Assembly: GCA_025201845.1 (NCBI GenBank)
Contig: MU603933.1
Span: forward strand, 117,291 to 181,290
DNA from: Martensiomyces pterosporus
Lineage: Eukaryota > Kickxellomycota > Kickxellomycetes > Kickxellales > Kickxellaceae
Length of the DNA stretch: 64,000 nt
Direction of reading: 5' to 3'
In this document: in pieces, positions 27,586 through 37,232 of the stretch
Layout: each line of letters starts with the position of its first letter
Numbering within the stretch: position 1 is the stretch's first letter
Translations under genes and position numbers: made by a program
Notes under the pieces: model-generated
Told to the model about the DNA's origin: nothing
Databases searched by the model: none
What the model saw: only the letters and a program-made list of their open reading frames with translations

Positions 27586-28338
27586 ATGAGCGAGCCCCTG
27601 TCGTTACTCCCAGAGGGCAGCTTCCGCCCTCGCATAAGAAGGAGGGTTCGCCGCATACACAGGTCGGCGCTGTGGCGGCGGCTGTTCCACTGGCGGCAGC
27701 TGGACTTTGAATTTGCATCTTGGCAGATGCTCTACCTCCTGGTGAGTCCCAGGCGGGTGTACAGGAACATATACTACCACAAGCAGACGAAAAACCAATG
27801 GGCGCGGGACGACCCGGCGTTCCTCATCCTCCAGCTGGCCGCCCTCCTGCCGACGATCATCGCCTACTCGGTCGTCTACGACGTCGGCCTCAACGGGTTC
27901 ATGAAGGCCCTCCTGCAGCTCGTGGTGGTGAACTTTATCCTTGCCGGCGTGCTGGTTGCGACGTTTACGTGGTTTGTCGCTAACCGGTTTCTCCGACACC
28001 GAAGCGTGCATGCGGCTGATCAGCGGGTGGAGTGGCTGTATGCGTTTGATGTTCACTGCAACTCGTTCTTCACGTTCTTTGTGTTCTCCTACGTGCTGCA
28101 GCTATTCTTCGTGCCTGTGCTGATGAAGACCTCGTGGATCTCGCTGTTCCTGGGCAACACGCTGTTTGCGCTGGCAGCGTCGGCGTATGCGTTCATCACG
28201 TACCTGGGCTTCCATGCCATGCCGTTCCTGCAGCACCAGGAGGTCTACTTGTACACTATCCCGCTTGTGGCGGTTGTCTATCTGGCCTCGCTGTTTGGCT
28301 TCAACATCAGCCACCACGTAACCGACTATTATTTCTAG
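27586..28338 (+). CDS. UNC50: UNC-50 family membrane protein
   Basis: A 250-residue, intronless multi-pass protein of typical UNC50 length. The N-terminus is cytosolic and basic, followed by HWRQLDFEFASWQMLYLLVS, a family signature. The DPAFLILQLAALL and AYSVVYDVG membrane segments, the VEWLYAFDVHCNSFFTF loop and a terminal FNISHHVTDYYF complete the match. UNC50 (yeast Gmh1) is a Golgi membrane protein that interacts with the Arf exchange factor GBF1/Gea and is needed for trafficking of some receptors (family knowledge). About five membrane segments are visible. The start is the ATG of MSEPLSLLPEG. Confidence 0.93.
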   Translation: MSEPLSLLPEGSFRPRIRRRVRRIHRSALWRRLFHWRQLDFEFASWQMLYLLVSPRRVYRNIYYHKQTKNQWARDDPAFLILQLAALLPTIIAYSVVYDVGLNGFMKALLQLVVVNFILAGVLVATFTWFVANRFLRHRSVHAADQRVEWLYAFDVHCNSFFTFFVFSYVLQLFFVPVLMKTSWISLFLGNTLFALAASAYAFITYLGFHAMPFLQHQEVYLYTIPLVAVVYLASLFGFNISHHVTDYYF

Positions 28339-28386
28339 TGCTTTTGCCAGTGCAGCTATACCAACAGAGAGTATGAAAACGGGTGT

Positions 28387-29351
28387 CTACACCGAGTCGA
28401 CACAGCTGCTCAGGATCCTGCTGTCGTCATCAGTCGGCGGCTTGATGATGGCGATAAACCCTTGCTCCGGATGCTACATCTCACACATAAATACCCACTT
28501 TGCTTGAGCTTAGCAACAGCAGTGGACGGCAAGCAGGCCAAGCAAATGGCGGCACGGTGCAGCTGCATTTACTACTTACTCTGTCGATAAGCAGGGGGTC
28601 GTCTTCGAGCCTCGAATTCCACTCAACAAGCAGGCCCTTGACGGCCGCACGGATGACAAACTCCTTGTCCTTGTCTGTGTAGATGGTGCACAGCTTTGTG
28701 TCCGGCATCACGCGAAGCGAGGTCTTCTTGCCTTTGCCCTTGATGATGCTCTTCCTCACGCCGTCAGTAAATGTCACCCGTGTTATCTTGCCAGCATCCT
28801 CGCGTCTTGCGGGGTCAAGAAGCGGGTGCTGCTGGGCGACACCAATCACACAGAGTCTAGAAATAAAGAAGGGATAAGGGCGCAGCACGGATTAGCGGCA
28901 GCATGTATCTGGGCTTGCTCTGGGGCGAGTCTGGATCAAATCCCTGCATGCGGTGCTTACTTGTTTGGCGACAGGCTGACGCATTCCCACTCCCTAGGCA
29001 ATGTCTCTGAAGACGCGGCTGCTGAATCCACGCTCTCAGATGCCTCTGCAGTCATCTCGTCGCCTGCACCAGCAACCTTGCCGTCAACCTCAGAGTGCTT
29101 TCTTTTTCCAGCGATCGGGTTGGCTACAATGTTAAGCAGACGCCAGCCGTTGAATATGGATACTTAGCATTACAGAAACAGCCACATGTAAATCGGCGCT
29201 ACGCCGCCACCCTGCCAAACAGCCACCGCATACCAAAGTAGTGTCTAGAGAAGTACCGATCCAGGTACAACTCCGGCTGCTCCCTCCATTCTTCCAAGTG
29301 CGCATACGAGCTCAGATCGTAGGTAATCGTTGTAGTTTCTGCAGCAGCCAT
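28387..29351 (-). CDS. ABITRAM: Abitram / FAM206 (Simiate) homologue, four exons
   Basis: Spliced model complement(join(28387..28473, 28580..28856, 28961..29123, 29234..29351)), 214 residues, all in frame. Exon 1 gives YLDRYFSRHY, matching VDRYFTRWY of the animal protein. Exon 3 starts KLCVIGVAQQHPLLD, matching RICVITLAESHPVL, and continues with VRAAVKGLLVEWNSRLEDDP. Exon 4 gives EQGFIAIIKPP, matching EGYIAVVLP. Abitram has a lipoyl-like beta-barrel fold; in animals it is linked to actin regulation in neurons, but its conserved role in unicellular species is unknown. Exon 2 adds about 50 acidic/polar residues (SESVDSAAVSSE) between the first two conserved blocks, an insertion relative to the human protein. 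Introns are 104-110 nt with GTATGC, GTAAGC and GTAAGT donors. The gene converges with UNC50. Confidence 0.85.
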
Positions 29352-29510
29352 CGTTGTTACAACGCAAAGAGAATAGTTTGTGAAGGACTAGCTTTAATAA
29401 CGCGGAAACGGTGGCGAGGCAAGGGCCCAAATAACCTCGCAAAGACAAAAGCCGCAGATCACACGGCACCTGCCCTTGTGGGGTCTATGGCAAGGCGCAT
29501 GTGACAAGCA

Positions 29511-32500
29511 CTACGAAGCGGTCTGGTGGGCGGTGCGCGACACATGGTCCTGGGCCCAGGCAGCCAGATCATGGAGCATTGACAAGCGATTAAGCAGAGC
29601 CACATCCTGATAGACGCCGATCTGCGTTCTGATCCCCGCGGCTGCCACCATGGTCTTGTATTTGCCCGCGCATGTGGTGCACTGCAGCGAAAAGTTGTCC
29701 TGCTTCATCAGCCTGCACTTCGAGCACACAAGATCCTGCATCTGGTACGCCAGAACAATCGCCTGCAGCTGCTCAATCAGCCTTTCCTCAATCCGCGTGC
29801 GGTCGTACGCATTGCCACAGCCCAGACACTGCCACTCCGCAGGCGTCAGATGCAAAGTGCCGTCCTCCGACGCCACCTGTGCTGGCAGCAGGTCGGCATC
29901 GCGGCAGAGGTCCATGTCGCGGCAGAAATTGCAGTAGTCGCAGACAACCTGCGTGAGGACAAGGCGCTCGCACGGGTTCACAAACCTCGCCTCCTGCGAA
30001 AACTCGCCGACGCCAAGAAGCACAAGGAGGTTCCTGCGCATCACGCGGACAAAGTTGGTCGCTGGCACCTCGAGCGCAAACACCGTTGAGACGTACTTGA
30101 CAAATTCCAGCGCCGCGTCGGCATTGGAGTTCGCCAGATGTAGCTTCGAGCCGGGCAGCCGGGGGAAGTGCGTGTTTGGGTCGTTGCTGTTTGCGGACGA
30201 GCAGGCTTCGCGGATCTCAGGAACGGCCTCGAGCAGCTTGCGCGTGAAGTACTGGCCGATCAGTCGCTTGTAGAACGCGCCCTTTTTCGCATTCAGCGAC
30301 TTGCTCGCAGGCGCGTCCTTCAGCGCCTTGGCCACATCCTTGGAGCCGCCCTTCTTTGTGGAATCGGCGCCCTGTTCGTCGTCCGAGTTGGTGTCTTCGA
30401 TGGGCTCATGCTGGTTTGCAGACTCTGCCGCGCCGTGCGCCATGTGCGGATCGGCGGTCCGCAGCTGCTCGTGGAAGCTCGAGAGCTTGTATATGTACTC
30501 GGCGACAACAAGCTCGAACCGACCCTGCACCAGCGGGGGCAAGTAGTCCTTGATATTCCACATCATCTCAATGCGCGGCTCACCCTGCTGCGCGCCATCC
30601 CCGCTCTCCTCAGAAGCCTGCTGCTGCTGCTGCTGCTGCTGCTGAGTGACGATGCCGCCAAAGTTCGTCGAGTCCATCCACAGCAGATACGTCCAGTACT
30701 GGAGGGGCGTCAATGTGACGCTCTCAAACAGCGGCTTGTCCACAATGGCCTTCACAATATACGCAATGGCCGCCTGCGCAGCCTGGACCGACGCCTTTCC
30801 TGTGGTGATGATGAGCTTGTCCAAGGTGCCATAGACTATCTTGGCGCCCAGCTTGCGGCACTCGGCCCTCATCTGCAAAAACACCTTGCGCATGAGCGAC
30901 CGGACGAGGAAGGCAAGCGCCGGGTCGTAGAGCCGAGAGTTGGGGCGTGTGAGCCAGCGGTAGAAGTGCTCGGTCATCATCTCTGCAAACGGATTGTGCC
31001 GCTCCTCGGATTCCTGGCACCAGCCGCGCAGAAGCGACCGCAGCAGCTGGAATGTGGATGCCGGAACCGTGCCGTCGGCGCTGGTGGCTGCCCACATGCT
31101 CTGGCCAACGCTGTCCCGACTGGTGTCCCCTTGCCGGCCGTTCTTATCGTTCGAGGCACCTTTGCTTCCGCTCGCCGGAGCACCCGGCACTGCACCGCCA
31201 CCCACAACGTCGTCATCAAGCAGCGCGGCCTGGTTGGAGTTTGAAAGCATGCTGTCGTATCCAAACACACCCATCGCGCCCTCGATCTCATTAACCAGCG
31301 GCGCCTTCAAAATGGTGTTCACCGCCAGGCCGCGCAGCTCAATCTCCACACACGTGCTGCTGTAGCTCCCTGGGTTGCTGATCTCCAGCGACGTGGCAAA
31401 ATTCGTCAGCGAGTCGCCTGCATCTGCCGGCCCGCCACCAAACTCGTCGTCCTGGCGCCCGCCCAGGTCCGGCTTGCTGCTGGGCGACCACCACAAAATA
31501 TGCTTGGCCAAGGACAGCTTGCGCGCAAAAAACATGTCCGCCAGGAACAGCGGCGCATCGGCGGGGATGTTGCCCACCGGCACATCGGAGTACTGCGACA
31601 GGGCAATGCGCTCGTCGACCCACTGCGAGCAGTTCAAAAAGTTCGCCACAAGTCTTCGGCACGCATGCCTTTGCCAGTCGAACGGCGGCAGCGTGCGGTC
31701 GGCCTGGTGCACGGGAACCGAGACTGTGGGGAACTCGCCGATGGCGCGCATCCTCGACTGCAGCTGCTTGAGGGGCTGCGGCGAATGGCAGATCAAAACC
31801 ACGGGTGCCTTGCGCTCGTCCACGCACTTGGCCAAAGCGGTGTTGATGGACCGGTAGGCACTCTGCAGAGTCGAAAACACAAGCGATGTGAACTCAATAG
31901 ACTCCGGATACGTAAACGCGCCGTCGTCGATGCTGCCCGTCGCCCCTGCAGCGCCGCTGTCTGCGTGGGCGGACTTGGCCGCCGCGTAGCTCTCGCGATA
32001 CAGGCGCTCGAGGTTGGGTATCTGCAGCTGGGCTGCCTGCTGGCTGGTGTTGACAACCCACACATGGGCGCGCGAGCAGAACGGCATCACAAAGGAGAAG
32101 AACTGGCGGCCGTCCGGGGAACCCGTGTGGTACAGCAGGGCGTAGTTGAGGTCCCTTGACTTCCACATCTGACTGCCAATCCCGTGCGGCAGCGTCAGCG
32201 ACGTGCGGCGTGTCTCCAGATCCTCAAGCGACACGACATCAGCCATGCTGCGCCCAGTGCCCTGCCGTTTAGCCGAGGCACCAAGCCACATTGTAGCACC
32301 CAGCTGGATCAAGGCGCGGTCCATTGGTGTGACCTCGGTCTCGTAGACGCCGCCAATGCTGGGGTGGGCAAAAAAGGAGCTCCAGCTGCTCTGGTACGCG
32401 GTGTACTCGGCCTCCGACATCACACACTTGTAGAGGTGGCTGGTTTGGGGCAGGTACGAGGTCCGTGGGAGCACCATGGACTTGGCTTCGGTAAAGAATC

Positions 32501-35500
32501 TGCTGGTCGATATCTCCTTGCTGGGCACGGTCGAGGTCACGTAGAGCGTGCGAGGAACGGTGACTCGCACGGAGTGCAGCTGGCCGCCGATCCACACCCA
32601 CGCCTTCAGCTCGCCGGGAGTGTCGGTCTCGGCCCACTGCAGGACATGCCAGATGTTGCGCGCCAGCGACACATGCGTGCGGGTGAAGAACTGCCCGAGG
32701 CCGTTGGTGCTGCCAGCTGCTCCTGCCGCTGCTCCCTGGAATTCGCCGTCGGCAGGTGCATCGCCGCTTTCAGCCGCCTTGCGACGAATTGCGCGCAGCT
32801 TGCGCTTGAGTGCCCAGACTTGCTTCGAGTGCGCAAGCCAGGCTGCATATCCGTCCGACGGATTGGGCGCGCTGCCCAGCTCGCCGATATGCGCTGCAAT
32901 CCCCTCTGCGGTGCTCAGCGCGGTGCCTGGCCTCTGATCGCGCTTGCGCTTCGACACCGCCTTTCTGCAAATGCCCCTCTTCTGTCTCGCCAGAGCGCCG
33001 CCATTGCCACTGCCAGCGACGCCAAAGTCCTCCATATCGCCCTCCTGTGCCTCGCTGGTGTCAGAATGCCCATCTGCTTCCCTGGCCCTCGCAAACTCGT
33101 CGGCAACGCTCTGCATGTGCTCCTCCTTCGTCACCTTCCTGAACATGTCAGTGAGATGGCGCTGTTTGTGCTTGTTCATCGCAGCATTGACGCGCTTCAG
33201 CAGCCATTCGGGGTGGCGGATGCGCGGCACCGGGTTGGCAACACCCTGCATGGCCGCGGGGATGGTGATCAGCTTCTGAATGACGCTGCCGAACCGCTCC
33301 AAGTAGTAGTCCCAGTCGAGTATGCTGCGGATGTCGCCGTCTTCCAGCGACGAGTCGCGCAGCCAGCGACGCAGGAACTGGCGCTTCGTAGCCGGGTCGG
33401 CAGAGAAGATGGCCACAGGCACGGCACGCTCCGAGACTGGCTGGTCAACGGGCTGCTTCGAAATGACAAACTTGCACGCCAAGCCCTTGTCTTTGACCAT
33501 CTGGTCGCCCAGGAACTCGGCCAGGCGGCGCGCAGTGCAGATCGAGGTCGACTTCTGGCCGCCGTAGGACTCGAGGGCCTTGCTCATGCTGCGGTTCTCC
33601 GTAATCAAGTCAAACAACTCGTTGTCCGGGAGGCCCTTGGCGTTGGAGAACAGAATGTCCAGCCACTGGTCGGCCACGCGTGCCACGGCCCTGTAGCACT
33701 CCTCCAACGTCGAGCCCTCAAGGAAGATCTTGAAGATCTGGGACTGGAAGATCTTGATCAGCTTCAGCTCGCCACGCCGCTTGACCTCGAACCCCTTGAG
33801 CTCGGCCAGGGATCCGTCGTCGTTGAACACGGCGTACCGCTTCTTCAGCAGCTTGTCCTCCTCCTTGCTCGAGGGCAGGATCATTGCGCGGTAGGGCCCG
33901 TCCACCTCGAAGAAAATCGAGTTCTCCGAGTGCGTCTTGTACAGGTGCTTCTCCGGGTCGACCAGGTCCTGGTACTGGTGGTTGGTGAACTTGTCAAACA
34001 CCAGGTGGTTCAGCATGGTGCACGGGTAGGAGATGCCGAACTTGCCCTTTCCATCCTTGAGCTTGAACGAGAAGTTCTCGGGGAACGATCCGGGCAGCGC
34101 GCACCAAATGCCGTCCGTGTCAAGCTCCAGCGGCCGGCCCAGCTGCTCGACGCGCTGGCGGGCCATCTGGATAATCCTCGAGCCAGTGAGGCACACGACT
34201 CCGGCCATCTCGAGCGAGTGCCAGCGCGCGCCCTTGCGCATCACGTAGCCATAGAAGGAGTTGAGGATGCACTTGTGCGCCAGCTGCAGCGAGTCGTACA
34301 GGACCACCAGTTTCTTTCCCGAGTCGATGAGCGCGTGGTCGCTCTTTGCAACCGCGCTATCCAGCTTCTTCTTTTCTTTCTTCAGCAAGCCCTTATAGAC
34401 ATACCGCCGGTCGCGGAAGTTGCGCACCGTGTCGACGTAGAAGGGGTTCTCGCGCTGGCAAATGACGGCCTCGCGCTCCTCGACCTTGGTCTCGCGCAGC
34501 CGGTGGTACACCTTCTTCGAGTAATCGGTCACGCGCTTGCGCAGCTCGGATGCCTGGTCGCCAACCGAGAGCTGGTCAAACGTGCGCATCGGCGCATCCG
34601 GCTTCGCGCGTCCGTCGGGCGGGAATAGCTCGCCCTGCAGCTTGGCCCGCAACATGTTCACCTCGCTGCGCTTGGGCGGAAAGTACTCGCCACGCCAGAG
34701 CCAGGGCATCCGCCGGTCGCACCCCTTGCCTGGCACGTTGAAGTCGCACGACGCACACACGGCCTCGTTGACGATGGCGTCGGGCTGCAGGCGGTTGGTC
34801 AGGATGATGTTCGGGTACATGGCAGCGACGTCGAGGTGGTAAATCAGCGGCGTTTCATCGCGCGTTGGGTTGTCCCGCAGGTCCTCCAGCTTCGCCGCAA
34901 TCTGCCCGCGCACCTCGTCGTAGTCCTCGATGTCCTCCATCCTGTGCTTGCCCTCCACCTCGATGCTGAACTTGAGCGCACGGTCGAGCTCGTCCAGCAG
35001 CCGCTGCGCACCCTCAGGGACTAGGCGGAAGTGCATCGGGATGTCGCTTCTGAACACGCCCGCCTCCAGGGCCTCCACATGTCCGCCGACATACGTCTCC
35101 GTCTCAACCAGGTGGCCATCCCACGATCGCTCCGGCGGGTCGGCGTGCTTGTTCGGGATAGCGACGCGGGCATTGTACGCCTCAACCATCAGCAGCGTCT
35201 CGCACAGCGTGCCAGACCCCTTGCGAAGCACGTCGTCTGGGTTGAGCGGAATGATGTTGCACAGCGAGAAGATGAAGGGGTGCACATACTTCATATACAG
35301 ATAGTACGTGGCCACGGCGTCCGACACCGAGTACTGCGCCAGCGTCTGTGGTTGCTCAGCCGCAAACCGCGTCATGTCCTCAGGATCAATCTCCATCGGG
35401 TTGTATCCCAGCTTTGCCGTCGTCACCGCCTTCAAGCCATGGCTGCCCACGGGCAGGTAGCTGTCGCGCTTGACCCAGCGGAAGCAATCCATGTGCACGC

Positions 35501-36782
35501 AGCTGCGGCACTTGTACTCATCCGCGTCGTCGCGGTACCACCCGACCTCCTGCACCATGTCGATGCCATGGTGAGTGGCACGCGCCTCAACGAAGGGCCA
35601 GTCGAACGAGTCGCCGTTGTACGTGGCGAGCACCGTTGGCCTGGCGTCGCGGATGTGGTTGAAGAACCGCCGAATGACGGAGGGCTCGTCGGGCTCGTTG
35701 AAGATTATGAAGGGGCCGGGGAACTCCTTGGTTGGCGTGTACTCAAAGTCCTCGATATCCTCAGACACGACCTCCCTGTTGGTGATCAAGTATCCTTGAC
35801 CATCGACCATGTACGAGATCATCATGATCATGTCGATTGAGGCGTCGGGGAACTTGAGCGGCAGCTTCGTCGTCTCGATATCAAACGCCAGGACGACGGG
35901 GTCGGCGCGCTGCACCAGATCCTCGCGGTGGGTCATTGTGATTTCGCCAGCGTCCGCATTGACATCGTACCAGTGCCCCACACGTATGCCCTTGTCGATT
36001 GCCACACGCAAATAGTATGGAACGTCAAACTCGCGCATCTCCAAAATCGAGTCCTCCACCTCGCGTGCCACCTGCTCGCTGTCGTCCATGTAGGCGCTCA
36101 TTAGCTGGCTCCTGTTCTCATTTCGCTTGATCATCGGCTGCAGCTCCTTTCTCACGGCCATCAGATCCTGCACATTCCGGAACACAATCTTGACCAGCTT
36201 CCTCCTGCGCCCCGTAAGGTGGTTGGCCATCCTCAAGTCCTCGCGCTCGACCGTACAAACACTGTCCACCAGGCGGTCAAATTTGCGCACCAGCCACTCC
36301 TCCAGCTCGCCCTCCGTCCCTGGAATGCAAATGACGTAGAAGTAGGGCTGATACAGCAGCGTGCATTTGAACGACCCGCCATCTTGCTCGAGAAAGTAGT
36401 AGTCAACGGCGGCTTTCACTGAGTTGCGCTCAATGTCGGGCACCGAGGTCGCGTGCATGTTGATGAGCCAGCCGAGGCGCGTGGGGCCCTCCTGGTAGCG
36501 CGTGAACCCCAGCTTGGCGTCGATTTCGTCAACCCGCCGCACGTTGTCGTATTTGATGTCCAGGTTGTTGACAAAGCTGCCCATCTGGTCGTCATCAGCC
36601 TGTCCAGGGAAGAACATGTCTAGAGCCCCTGCGCCCTCGTCGGGTCCTGGTCCGCCGCGTGGGAGCAGCTGCTTGCGGCCAGACCACCCGCCGCTGCCGC
36701 CACGCCCGCGTCCGCGTCCGCGCCCTCGCCCGCGCGCAGACGGTATACCGAATACTGGCTGCTGGCTGTTGCTGTTGCTCAT
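29511..36782 (-). CDS. POL2: DNA polymerase epsilon catalytic subunit
   Basis: A 2423-residue, intronless protein, longer than yeast Pol2 (2222) and human POLE (2286). The exonuclease motif I is FDIETTKLP near residue 300, with the catalytic Asp/Glu pair, and another exonuclease motif is NGDSFDWPF. The polymerase palm has DVAAMYPNIILTNRL near 650 (epsilon-specific, in place of SLYPSII) and DTDGIWC near 887. CysX cysteines (VCASC and KGC) that hold an iron-sulfur cluster follow the palm. The C-terminal half is a degenerate polymerase of the usual epsilon type, and it ends with CysA/CysB zinc motifs (CDYCNFC, CLGCGNAY, CSKC, CTTC). It synthesises the leading strand (family knowledge). Arg-Gly repeats lie at the N-terminus (residues 17-30). 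The extra length comes mainly from linkers and an uninterrupted glutamine run near residue 2050. Gene orientation matches PDS5, 450 bases apart. Confidence 0.97.
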   Translation of the reverse strand: MSNSNSQQPVFGIPSARGRGRGRGRGRGGSGGWSGRKQLLPRGGPGPDEGAGALDMFFPGQADDDQMGSFVNNLDIKYDNVRRVDEIDAKLGFTRYQEGPTRLGWLINMHATSVPDIERNSVKAAVDYYFLEQDGGSFKCTLLYQPYFYVICIPGTEGELEEWLVRKFDRLVDSVCTVEREDLRMANHLTGRRRKLVKIVFRNVQDLMAVRKELQPMIKRNENRSQLMSAYMDDSEQVAREVEDSILEMREFDVPYYLRVAIDKGIRVGHWYDVNADAGEITMTHREDLVQRADPVVLAFDIETTKLPLKFPDASIDMIMMISYMVDGQGYLITNREVVSEDIEDFEYTPTKEFPGPFIIFNEPDEPSVIRRFFNHIRDARPTVLATYNGDSFDWPFVEARATHHGIDMVQEVGWYRDDADEYKCRSCVHMDCFRWVKRDSYLPVGSHGLKAVTTAKLGYNPMEIDPEDMTRFAAEQPQTLAQYSVSDAVATYYLYMKYVHPFIFSLCNIIPLNPDDVLRKGSGTLCETLLMVEAYNARVAIPNKHADPPERSWDGHLVETETYVGGHVEALEAGVFRSDIPMHFRLVPEGAQRLLDELDRALKFSIEVEGKHRMEDIEDYDEVRGQIAAKLEDLRDNPTRDETPLIYHLDVAAMYPNIILTNRLQPDAIVNEAVCASCDFNVPGKGCDRRMPWLWRGEYFPPKRSEVNMLRAKLQGELFPPDGRAKPDAPMRTFDQLSVGDQASELRKRVTDYSKKVYHRLRETKVEEREAVICQRENPFYVDTVRNFRDRRYVYKGLLKKEKKKLDSAVAKSDHALIDSGKKLVVLYDSLQLAHKCILNSFYGYVMRKGARWHSLEMAGVVCLTGSRIIQMARQRVEQLGRPLELDTDGIWCALPGSFPENFSFKLKDGKGKFGISYPCTMLNHLVFDKFTNHQYQDLVDPEKHLYKTHSENSIFFEVDGPYRAMILPSSKEEDKLLKKRYAVFNDDGSLAELKGFEVKRRGELKLIKIFQSQIFKIFLEGSTLEECYRAVARVADQWLDILFSNAKGLPDNELFDLITENRSMSKALESYGGQKSTSICTARRLAEFLGDQMVKDKGLACKFVISKQPVDQPVSERAVPVAIFSADPATKRQFLRRWLRDSSLEDGDIRSILDWDYYLERFGSVIQKLITIPAAMQGVANPVPRIRHPEWLLKRVNAAMNKHKQRHLTDMFRKVTKEEHMQSVADEFARAREADGHSDTSEAQEGDMEDFGVAGSGNGGALARQKRGICRKAVSKRKRDQRPGTALSTAEGIAAHIGELGSAPNPSDGYAAWLAHSKQVWALKRKLRAIRRKAAESGDAPADGEFQGAAAGAAGSTNGLGQFFTRTHVSLARNIWHVLQWAETDTPGELKAWVWIGGQLHSVRVTVPRTLYVTSTVPSKEISTSRFFTEAKSMVLPRTSYLPQTSHLYKCVMSEAEYTAYQSSWSSFFAHPSIGGVYETEVTPMDRALIQLGATMWLGASAKRQGTGRSMADVVSLEDLETRRTSLTLPHGIGSQMWKSRDLNYALLYHTGSPDGRQFFSFVMPFCSRAHVWVVNTSQQAAQLQIPNLERLYRESYAAAKSAHADSGAAGATGSIDDGAFTYPESIEFTSLVFSTLQSAYRSINTALAKCVDERKAPVVLICHSPQPLKQLQSRMRAIGEFPTVSVPVHQADRTLPPFDWQRHACRRLVANFLNCSQWVDERIALSQYSDVPVGNIPADAPLFLADMFFARKLSLAKHILWWSPSSKPDLGGRQDDEFGGGPADAGDSLTNFATSLEISNPGSYSSTCVEIELRGLAVNTILKAPLVNEIEGAMGVFGYDSMLSNSNQAALLDDDVVGGGAVPGAPASGSKGASNDKNGRQGDTSRDSVGQSMWAATSADGTVPASTFQLLRSLLRGWCQESEERHNPFAEMMTEHFYRWLTRPNSRLYDPALAFLVRSLMRKVFLQMRAECRKLGAKIVYGTLDKLIITTGKASVQAAQAAIAYIVKAIVDKPLFESVTLTPLQYWTYLLWMDSTNFGGIVTQQQQQQQQQASEESGDGAQQGEPRIEMMWNIKDYLPPLVQGRFELVVAEYIYKLSSFHEQLRTADPHMAHGAAESANQHEPIEDTNSDDEQGADSTKKGGSKDVAKALKDAPASKSLNAKKGAFYKRLIGQYFTRKLLEAVPEIREACSSANSNDPNTHFPRLPGSKLHLANSNADAALEFVKYVSTVFALEVPATNFVRVMRRNLLVLLGVGEFSQEARFVNPCERLVLTQVVCDYCNFCRDMDLCRDADLLPAQVASEDGTLHLTPAEWQCLGCGNAYDRTRIEERLIEQLQAIVLAYQMQDLVCSKCRLMKQDNFSLQCTTCAGKYKTMVAAAGIRTQIGVYQDVALLNRLSMLHDLAAWAQDHVSRTAHQTAS
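30616..30645 (-). repeat. Polyglutamine-coding CTG/CAG tract in POL2
   Basis: About ten consecutive glutamine codons in the C-terminal half of POL2, in a Gln/Glu/Gly-rich linker outside the zinc motifs. Limits are approximate, judged by eye. Confidence 0.8.
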
Positions 36783-37232
36783 TCAGGATAAACAAAATGG
36801 CAGCGTCGAACGTGCTGCTGTGTGCTTTTCTCTGGCAGGAAGCTGGGAGTGTGTGGAACTGCGTATGGTGTCTTTGATAGCAGGGACGAGAACCGTGTTT
36901 TTGGTTTTAAATGTTACAAAGCGAATGCAACGCTGCTGCTAGAAATGGAGTGAATAAAAGCAAAGCTAGAAGCTGCAGAAAAGGCGCACACCTCGCGCAT
37001 TGCCTTTGCCAGCTGCTAATTTCCCAAAAAAAAAAAGCCAGATTTTAGAGTAAACAAGCCAACCATGTCTGATAGGCCAACGCGGAACACACGCGTCCTC
37101 GCGCCACCCTCAGCATTGTGTAGCTGTAGTTTATTGCTGAAGACAAAACAATGGTGTGCGATGAAGAATCAGCGACAAAGAGGGGCTGTCCATTAGGGAG
37201 CATGCTTGGCGCAGCAGGCCGCTCGCGTGCGG
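36783..37232. other. Intergenic between PDS5 3' end and POL2 start
   Basis: 450 bases containing the PDS5 3' region and the POL2 promoter (both read leftward). An A11 run at about 37026-37036. No gene seen. Confidence 0.4.

Noticed and set aside
32184..34628. 814-codon open frame on the + strand
   Set aside because: Antisense shadow of POL2, created by the absence of certain codons in high-GC coding sequence; no protein family seen.
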